Positions 8,706 through 14,935 of a DNA stretch of 14,935 nt are shown here, in pieces. A program made the translations under genes and the position numbers. The first letter of the stretch is position 1, and each line of letters starts with the position of its first letter. Under the pieces are notes generated by a model that saw nothing but the letters and a program-made list of their open reading frames with translations, was not told where the DNA came from and did not search any database. The stretch lies in the NCBI GenBank assembly GCA_003118195.1, contig BEXV01003674.1:1516-16450 (forward strand). The letters are read 5' to 3'. This DNA is from Hemicentrotus pulcherrimus (Eukaryota > Echinodermata > Echinoidea > Camarodonta > Strongylocentrotidae).

Positions 8706-9206
8706 CAGTGCGTCCCAGAAAAAAACGAAACCGAGAATTATCGATGTTTTATCATAACCTAATCATAATTTTAATCAATAAATGCACATAAAATTTGGAA
8801 AGCTTAGATCCTCTTCTTTCACACAATGCAACTCATTTGATGCATATTTCACGCATGAGTGAGTAAAATTAATTTGAAGAGAGGAAACCAAAAACGTCAT
8901 TTGGCGGACGGTATCTGAATTTCAAAGAGAAATTCACATTTCAAGAAAGTTAGGTTTCTGCTCTTTCATAGGACACCTCAATCAGGAAAAATGGGCTAAG
9001 ATAACAAAGTTCTGTTTGGCTAAAGTAGTGCTTGCATTTCCATAATTCTATTAAACGAATTCGTTTTCACTGGATGCCTGCCGTAGTAACTAACGGAATT
9101 AACAAAACACTTAACTCCGTGTCGTTGACAATCAGCCGTAGACGAAAGACTAAGTTATGATAAAACATCGATAATTCTCGGTTTCGCTTTTTTTTCGGAC
9201 GCAATG
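8706..9206. mobile_element. 501-bp non-autonomous Tc1/mariner-like element (MITE)
   Basis: Terminal inverted repeats of about 52 bases open CAGTGCGTCC on the left and CATTGCGTCC (reverse complement) on the right. Thirty-three bases are identical between the arms (8726-8758 with 9154-9186). The element is flanked by TA at 8704-8705 and 9207-9208, the target duplication of the IS630-Tc1-mariner superfamily. No transposase frame is present inside, so it is non-autonomous. The copy 1 intron shows the unoccupied site near 203-208 (AACATTGTGTATTAG), with homologous sequence on both sides. Confidence 0.9.
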
Positions 9207-9915
9207 TATAGTATCTGCTGTAGCTACACAATACAAAACGCTCTACGCCAAGGCCCCATAAAGGGGAGCAGGCAAAGGCCCCACCGGCGAGCTAGACAAT
9301 AGCGCAATTACATTTGATAATATTACAGAATAGAAAAGCTGGTAAGTGCTCTTAAATACGGAATCAACTTTATTAAAACACTATTTTGTTCACCTCGATC
9401 ACTAGGCTTTCTCGCATTTTAATAGTTGGAATGTTTCTTATCATTATAGAAACACTTTTATATGAGGTACGTAAGTCATTATAACAAAAATATATAATTG
9501 TATGTATGCTTCAATTTGCAATTCTTAAATCTGCTTGATTCTGTTTTATTTCTGCATTTTTTTCAAATAAAATAAAACTGAATAGCAAAGAACATTTACA
9601 TGTAAGGTATAATGCAACATAAACAAACTATAATTGTTTATGTCAAAATGTTTTTTGTTTTTTTTACATAATATATGTACATATAATAAAGAAACTTATT
9701 ATTTCCATAACATATCATCATAAATTTAAAGTATTATCCGATATATTCTGTTGGAAAAGTGCAGGAGACCGCAATCATAAGCAAAGCTTGAAAAGGATGG
9801 CGGCCTCAAAAAAACAAGAACAAAACAAATCTTTATGTAAAACTTAAAAAAATGAAAAAGTGTTCAAACGATCTTTGTTTATGAGTTGGTTAGTGTGTTG
9901 TGCAAGTGTATATGT

Positions 9916-9916
9916 G

Positions 9917-9950
<34 letters not shown>

Positions 9951-9970
9951 GTGTGTGTGTATGTGTGTGC
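9916..9970 (+). repeat. (TG)n microsatellite
   Basis: Alternating TG with a CG and an AT interruption, grading into GTGCATGTGCACGCGAGCGTGCGTG up to about 9993. Peptides read across it (Val-Cys or His-Thr repeats) are artefacts of the dinucleotide. Alternating purine-pyrimidine sequence of this type is known to be able to adopt Z-DNA. Confidence 0.95.
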
Positions 9971-10611
9971 ATGTGCACGCGAGCGTGCGTGTTTACAAAT
10001 AGTCGAAGTGCACTTAGCTCTGTGTGGTATAGTCGAGTGGAAACAAAATACAGCTTTACAATAAAGGAAATTACGAATACGAAATAGAAAACAACATTTG
10101 CAAAACTGAGTTGCAATGTGACCAAAATTTGACAATTGCCTACTGTATGTTGAAATCAGTTATGTAGATACTTCGATATAAGAGTTTTTGAGAGATGCTT
10201 TAAAAGAGAGATGAACAATGCCTTAAGAAAGCTACATTCCAATCCATTACTACTATTAATAAAATGTCATTTCATCATTTAGGCCTAAAATTGTTAAATC
10301 ATGACGATGATTATTATCATTATTTTAATAATAATACATGTATTACTATTTATGTTTATCTAATGTACTGCATTCATAGATATACAATTATTTGATTGGA
10401 TTGCCTTTTGAGAAAGCAGAAAAAAACAAAGTATTCAATTCCTCTGTCCTCGTAAAATATAAGAAGGAGGGTCGTGATTTTAACTTTTGTAAAACATTAG
10501 GCGCGAGCAAAATCTGGTTTTCAATTTTCAATCAAGCTCCATGTAATTAGCACACTACATCTCATTCTACAAAATGTTCTTTTTCATTTCTCTCGGATTC
10601 GTTTTGTTTAG

Positions 10612-12087
10612 GTGAATGACCTTGTCCAGCGTTGTGCCACTAAAAAGTCAGAACTGGAGAAGAACATTCAGAATGTGGAAGTACAACGCCATGAAGTATA
10701 CACTGCCGTGCAGAGATTACTGGACGATGTCGGTGAAGCCTACAGCATCAAGGCCAAAAAGCTTGAAGAAAATCATCGGAATCTCATCGAGCGCATCAAT
10801 GCAATAAAGCAGGGTTTCGATGACGACCTTAACTTATTGAAATCCAAGGATCGAAAGAGAATTAAGAGTATTTGTAGTTCAATAACACTGGTAGCTAATG
10901 ACAGACTGGGTCATCTTGAGACAGACAGTTTGACAGCTCATACCTTGCTCTGTGAGGAGCTGGATACCATGTTGAAGAAGGCTACTGATCGCACTTCTGC
11001 AGCAGTCATTACAAAGAAAGCACAGGAGAAGAGGTTTAAGCCTGCACATTATGATAGTCTTGCCCTCGGGAGCATCTCAGAATCAACTACTTATCTCACT
11101 TCTGCTGCAGTCATTACGAAGAAAGCACAGAAGAAGACGTCCAAGCCTGCAGATGACACTCGTCTTGACCTCGGGAGCATCTTAGAATCAACTACTGGTC
11201 ACGCTTCTGCTGCAGCCATTACGAAGAAAGCACAGACGAAGACGTCCAAGCATGCATATGCTACTCATCTGGGCATCGGGAGAATCTCAGAATCAGTTCC
11301 CAAATTGGAAGTCATTCGGTGTGTAGGTCTACGGGGAAGCATGTCGGGTATGACCCCGTACTCTGATGACAGTGTAGCTATCAGATATTTGTATGAACAT
11401 GGTATAGATATCATTGATTCAGCTGGTAAACAAGAGCAGTATGCACACATACCAAGTGACATTGAGTGTTATGATCTTGTGTTTCAACAAGACAGGTCTC
11501 TATGTATATCGACGGGTGGCTCCGAAGTACACGTATATTCTCCCAATGGATCCAGGAAATCAACCATCCACATGAAAGGCAATCATAGCTACCCTCTAAG
11601 ACTAAACAAAAGTCCATCAGATGAAATCGTCATCTCTTACAGTGATAAGCAAGTCTATATCTATGACCCGACTGGATCCACTCTCAAACACACTGTTCCA
11701 ACAAAACACAACATGGTGAAGCAGGTATCTTCTACCAGGTCGGGTTTGATCGTCACGAGCTCATGTTTTTACGACAGTCCAAACGTGTTGACGGTCTATG
11801 ACAGGAATGGGAATGCTGGTAAGTCTCTACAAGCTCCATACACTGTCTGCATGTATGCTGCCGTGGATGAGCAGGACAGAGTGTATGTAGCGAGCTGTAA
11901 TAGATGGAATGGCAAAGTGGTGATCAGGCTCTATGACCTTGATGGTCTGAACCTGAAGGAAAGAGTTGAGTTCAATGCACTTAATGTGAATCGAAGTAAT
12001 GATTGGCGTTACTTGGTTTCCCTATCTCCAGACATGCTCGCGTTTGCTTGTGGCACGAGGTTGTTTTTTATCAAGGTTTCACTGTAA
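10612..12087 (+). CDS. TRIM-type E3 ubiquitin ligase, copy 2, exon 2 (coiled coil, 35-residue repeats, propeller-like C-terminus)
   Basis: This exon continues the protein of 7306-7935 as residues 211-701. It starts in phase 0 with GTG (Val) after TTTAG and ends at TAA 12085-12087. Residues of about 211-335 are heptad-like and highly charged, as expected of the TRIM coiled coil. Residues 338-442 are three tandem 35-residue units (TSAAVITKKAQ core, ending SISES). Residues from about 445 to the end contain repeated beta-strand pairs with motifs such as DIIDSAGKQEQ, VHVYSPNGS, VYIYDPTGS, LTVYDRNGNAG and IRLYDLDG. The regular spacing of these blade-like motifs resembles a degenerate NHL/WD-type beta-propeller, in TRIM proteins the usual target-binding module. 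The frame is intact throughout. No exact subfamily or ligand can be named from sequence alone. Confidence 0.92.
   Translation: MNDLVQRCATKKSELEKNIQNVEVQRHEVYTAVQRLLDDVGEAYSIKAKKLEENHRNLIERINAIKQGFDDDLNLLKSKDRKRIKSICSSITLVANDRLGHLETDSLTAHTLLCEELDTMLKKATDRTSAAVITKKAQEKRFKPAHYDSLALGSISESTTYLTSAAVITKKAQKKTSKPADDTRLDLGSILESTTGHASAAAITKKAQTKTSKHAYATHLGIGRISESVPKLEVIRCVGLRGSMSGMTPYSDDSVAIRYLYEHGIDIIDSAGKQEQYAHIPSDIECYDLVFQQDRSLCISTGGSEVHVYSPNGSRKSTIHMKGNHSYPLRLNKSPSDEIVISYSDKQVYIYDPTGSTLKHTVPTKHNMVKQVSSTRSGLIVTSSCFYDSPNVLTVYDRNGNAGKSLQAPYTVCMYAAVDEQDRVYVASCNRWNGKVVIRLYDLDGLNLKERVEFNALNVNRSNDWRYLVSLSPDMLAFACGTRLFFIKVSL
10993..11307 (+). repeat. three in-frame 105-bp tandem repeats in exon 2
   Basis: The units are 10993-11097, 11098-11202 and 11203-11307, each encoding 35 residues with the core SAA(V/A)ITKKAQ and the end S(I/L)ES. 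Copy 1 has a single unit at the equivalent place. The expansion lies between the coiled coil and the propeller and keeps the frame, lengthening a Lys/Ser/Thr-rich linker by 70 residues. Confidence 0.93.
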
Positions 12088-13535
12088 TCCATGTCACACT
12101 CTAATACCATGGTGGCGTGTATACCTCCCTGCCGCAGCTCTACTCTAATATGGGCCTGTGATGTGTCATATTCTATCGTTTATAATATGAACTAAATGAA
12201 AGAGAAGATGTCCATTCTCTTGATATTATTAAGTTGCCTCTTTAATAACGCATTTGAAATTATCCAACATGATATAATAACGTCCCTTTTTCGAAAGAAT
12301 ACCTTGAAGAGTATAATGTTTACTTCTTTCGCTGTGTGATTGTTTTTTCTTTGATATTTTAACAAATTATTGTTACAGCAAAATCATAAAATAACAACGA
12401 TTACAGACATACTGCTGAACAATTTTCGTTTTGGCTGATCGGTCTTGCGATTTACTCTAATGAGTACAAGATGCAAAACGTTAGTAGCTCAGTATTCGTT
12501 GCTATAATCTCTGATTTATAGTCCAGTTGTTTTGTGTGTGTGACAAAGCACATACTGACTGAATATTTGTACTTGAGAGCAAAAGGGTATTTTTTAACGT
12601 CTGATATCAACAATCGCTTATCTCTTTTCCTATACAATTTTATCGTAACAAAATTTAATGCTACTTAAAAGCAATTGAAAACTTTACAAACTGTTGAAGT
12701 TGCATTTAAGAGGCACCTACCACTTTGAGACTCAAGATTGAGATTATTTTGTATATCTATATAAAATAACATCTAATAGTGACTTTGATATTAGGACCGC
12801 ATTGTAAATGAGCTTTCATGTGTCGTCCTGTAGAATGTAGATTGTTTTGTTTTAATTTCATAATATTTTACTCTACGTAGTAATGCTACATTGACTTTGA
12901 ATAATACACGACTTACAACACCATGGTGTAGATAGTACTGCATCCCATTAGAAATTCCTTTGTATTCAGTTTGCACCCTGTCTGGATAGCTATTAAATTG
13001 AATGCTCTGGGGACTGATAATATGAAAGATTAGTCTGCTATGATGTGGAGAAGAACCTAAAGAATATAAGAGTATTATGAAATCTTGTAAGTTTATAGTA
13101 ATGCTGTTATAATTCGTGATTTCACTTCGAATATTTCATATAAATTGTCTTTTTTCAAAATATTTACCGCTTCAATTCGATTCCATTTAGTTAAATTCGA
13201 ATCAATTCAATTAAAACTATACAGATTATCGATTTGTGACGTAGAATTTAGAATGTCTTCATCTGAATTTAATAACGATAGAAAGAGAATGGAGAAAGAT
13301 GGGATTATATTATAGATATTGTAGATGTGATGATAATATTAAATACGTACCTCTGGTCATGCTAGTACACATGCATGGCAACCCCAGGGATGAAACTGGA
13401 GAAAACATAATTTTGTAATGTTTCATCATCATTAAAAAAGCACCCAATGTATCGATGTTTGCAAGTGGATGACATCAAAGAAAATGCATGCTTAAATGAT
13501 CTAGCTTTAGGAATAATCCCACCCTTTTTTTAATA
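12088..13535 (+). repeat. downstream flank of copy 2, duplicated after copy 1
   Basis: Collinear with 2036-3395 (block pairs are given in that entry). It differs from it by an extra segment of about 415 bases (13011-13425), an absent poly-C expansion and a shorter stretch around 12740-12780. No coding frame is supported. The canonical AATAAA seen after copy 1 is absent at the aligned position. Confidence 0.75.
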
Positions 13536-14149
13536 GATGAATCTGTTACTCTCTTCCTATTTTCGAAGAGGGGAGGGGAGTGTGTGCCTAACTGCATGTC
13601 GATGGAAAATGTTGTTCCGTTATTTTTTTGTTGAAGAAAGAAAGTCAGTTATCATGGGTAAAATGGGGCGACTAATTAAATACACACGTCTGGTCGCTAG
13701 CCTGATTTTGTACAAGATTTTGTAAAGTACCTTATACACACGTCTTAAATTGTGTATGTTGTATCTTCCTCATTTGTCTTTTTAATTAGAAAACAGTTAT
13801 AGTTACTATGTATACGCTGTAAACTAAATGTACATTATTCCGTTGCATGCATACGGTATTGTTGATTGACACTGGAAATTCCTTTTATTTGGTGGAGGAC
13901 AGAGAAAGAGGAAGAGAAAGAGAGAAACGGACGGAGATAAAAGAAGAATAGTGGTTACCGTCTTTTACTCTTAATACAAGTAAATTAATAAAAGCAATTA
14001 AAACGCAAGATACGCCAATTTGTGTTGATTGATTGCAACTTCAAAAATATCTCAAATTTCTTCTTTTCAATCAGTTTTTGCTAAAAATTTCACTGATTTT
14101 TAATATTCATTATTTTAAAAATGGATACATTTCAACTTAACACAATGTT
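13536..14149. other. non-coding stretch, probable 3' UTR of the minus-strand gene at its right end
   Basis: AT-rich with a purine-rich patch (13890-13950, GAGAAAGAG repeats). I see no supported gene; the 62-residue open frame at 13537-13725 has no recognisable features. On the minus strand an ATTAAA (14103-14098) lies about 47 bases after the stop codon at 14152-14150 and could serve as a poly(A) signal for the exon at 14150-14359. Confidence 0.4.
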
Positions 14150-14359
14150 TTAATATATCATCATGGGATCAGAGATAACATGGTTTGTTGATTTATCCTT
14201 ATTTTGCCTTTTCTTTCCAGCTGCTACAAGCTGCCTTTCTATTTCTAGTTCTGCTTTCTTTTCTTCTCTCTCCCTCTCTTTCTTCTTCCAGTGTGTAAGT
14301 GCTGCTTCAAAGGGATTAAGATAATGTGTTGAAAGCTTCTTCTGTTTTGTTTGTTCTCC
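14150..14359 (-). CDS. last coding exon of an unidentified gene (charged C-terminal tail)
   Basis: On the minus strand an acceptor (CTCATACAG, ending at 14360) is followed by an open frame of 69 codons to TAA at 14152-14150. It contains KKLSTHYLNPFEAALTHW, then a Lys/Glu-rich, probably helical run (KKKEREREEKKAELEIERQ), then a polar tail ending SDPMMIY. The non-repetitive first part argues that this is coding and not just the complement of a pyrimidine tract. It has no ATG near its start, as expected for an internal or terminal exon. A TAA further upstream in frame (about 14380) means the exon cannot extend much beyond the acceptor. I cannot name the family. The charged tail resembles those of many nuclear or RNA-associated proteins, but that is only an impression. 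Earlier exons lie to the right, outside the window or beyond the MITE. Confidence 0.55.
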   Translation of the reverse strand, partial: GEQTKQKKLSTHYLNPFEAALTHWKKKEREREEKKAELEIERQLVAAGKKRQNKDKSTNHVISDPMMIY

Positions 14360-14423
14360 CTGTATGAGTGTTGTTTTCCTTTAAATACACTGCCTTCAAT
14401 CTACTTTTCTTCCATCTCTCTTT

Positions 14424-14818
14424 GGGCGTGTTTATACTTCACTTTTTCTGGCCAGAATAAGGCATCTGTTACGCGTTTAGTTTAAAACACGGTTGCGTTC
14501 ATGCTCACTCTTGTAGAATCACCGAAAAACGGCGATCACGATCGCCGATCGTAAACTCACAAAAAGATGCGTTTACAATTTGTAAACGCGTTTAAATGGG
14601 GTCAACGCACTGACCTCTAGTGGGTCTACGTAGAATGCATAGTGAAGGTTGGCGAATCCAGCTGAAAGACCAATTAAGGCCACACAGGGAGAACTGCCTG
14701 GAAGAGCCTGAGAAGTGAGCATAAACAGTAAACCTTGGAACTGCGATTACGATGAGCGTTTACGATGAGCGTTACAAATCGCTCATTCTGCCTTCAAAAG
14801 TGAAGCATAAACACGCCC
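14424..14818. mobile_element. 395-bp MITE, possibly PIF/Harbinger-like
   Basis: Terminal inverted repeats of at least 23 bases (14424-14446 with 14796-14818, 22 of 23 matching) begin GGGCGTGTTTAT and end ATAAACACGCCC. The flanks are TTT on both sides (14421-14423 and 14819-14821), consistent with a 3-bp target duplication. GGG-starting termini with a 3-bp duplication suggest PIF/Harbinger, though that family usually prefers TWA targets and the flanks here are T-rich anyway. The inside holds further inverted and direct repeats (GTTTACAATTTGTAAAC near 14570-14590; GATGAGCGTT twice near 14750-14773) but no coding frame. It interrupts a CT-rich stretch upstream of the minus-strand exon at 14150-14359. 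Confidence 0.75.
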
Positions 14819-14821
14819 TTT

Positions 14822-14935
14822 GTCTACTTGTCCGTCTCCTATACTCTTTCTCAAATCCATCACTCTGATATACCCTTCCATTTCTCTCTCTTTCTGATCT
14901 ACTTTCTCCTCCATATTCTATCCATCTTTTCTCCA
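14822..14935. other. pyrimidine-rich end of window
   Basis: CT-rich sequence (CTCTCTCTTTC runs) similar in texture to the stretch left of the MITE; probably intron of the minus-strand gene. No coding exon is visible. Confidence 0.4.

Larger units (their letters stand above)
7936..10611 (+). other. intron of TRIM copy 2 (2.68 kb)
   Basis: The intron runs from GTAAAC to a TTGTTTAG acceptor at 10604-10611, phase 0 on both sides. It contains a 321-bp tandem duplication (7992-8633), a mariner-type MITE (8706-9206) and a TG microsatellite (about 9916-9970). Its ends match the copy 1 intron, but about 1 kb (roughly 9230-10290) has no counterpart there. Reading through the donor reaches TAA at 7963-7965, so intron retention would give a 219-residue RING/B-box-only protein. 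Confidence 0.85.

Noticed and set aside
9240..9290. A GC-richer patch with AAGGCCCCA repeated twice
   Set aside because: Two short direct copies are not enough to support an element or regulatory site.
9844..10135. Open frames on both strands with Val-Cys or His-Thr repeats
   Set aside because: They read through the TG microsatellite inside the TRIM copy 2 intron.
10612..10614. GTG as the translation start of a stand-alone 491-residue protein
   Set aside because: An AG acceptor with a pyrimidine-rich stretch directly precedes it, and the phase-0 join to exon 1 completes a canonical RING/B-box/coiled-coil order; GTG is read as an internal valine.
1..14935. CRISPR arrays, tRNA, rRNA, viral or retroelement coding sequence
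   Set aside because: No regularly spaced repeats, cloverleaf with matching internal promoter boxes, rRNA motifs or polymerase/integrase motifs were found on either strand.

Overview
The window looks like metazoan nuclear DNA. It is AT-rich with large introns, GT-AG splice sites, microsatellites, MITEs and long stretches without genes, and has no prokaryotic signals. The best-supported genes are two tandem TRIM-type (RING/B-box/coiled-coil/beta-propeller) paralogs. That style of gene and the sequence texture suit a marine deuterostome with an expanded TRIM family; a sea urchin is my guess, as an inference and not a database result.

Layout, left to right. (1) 1-774 is the 3' part of an intron of TRIM copy 1. 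(2) 775-2035 is the large second coding exon of copy 1, broken by a 5-bp deletion near 1537/1538. (3) 2036-3395 is downstream flank that is duplicated after copy 2. (4) 3396-7305 is the spacer between the paralogs. It holds a purine-rich GA tract (4243-4475), a perfect 75-bp palindrome (5586-5660) and two exon-like fragments on the minus strand (5681-5784, 6203-6441). (5) 7306-12087 is TRIM copy 2, apparently intact. Exon 1 (7306-7935) encodes RING plus two B-boxes. A 2.7-kb intron follows, carrying a 321-bp tandem repeat, a 501-bp mariner-type MITE and a TG microsatellite. Exon 2 (10612-12087) encodes the coiled coil, a 3 x 35-residue repeat and the propeller-like C-terminus. (6) 12088-13535 is the duplicated downstream flank. 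(7) 14150-14359 (minus) looks like the last coding exon of an unrelated, unidentified gene, and a second MITE (14424-14818) lies in its putative upstream intron.

The two paralogs are in direct orientation, about 9.84 kb apart at equivalent exon-2 positions. Homology covers the intron, exon 2 and about 1.4 kb of downstream flank, so this is a segmental tandem duplication and not retroposition. It has since changed by MITE insertion, repeat expansion, a frameshift and probably local sequence exchange.

Copy 2 is predicted to be a cytoplasmic E3 ubiquitin ligase: RING for E2 recruitment, B-boxes and coiled coil for self-assembly, C-terminal propeller for target recognition. Copy 1, if expressed, would lose most of the second half of its propeller. 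No virus, CRISPR array, tRNA or rRNA was recognised.
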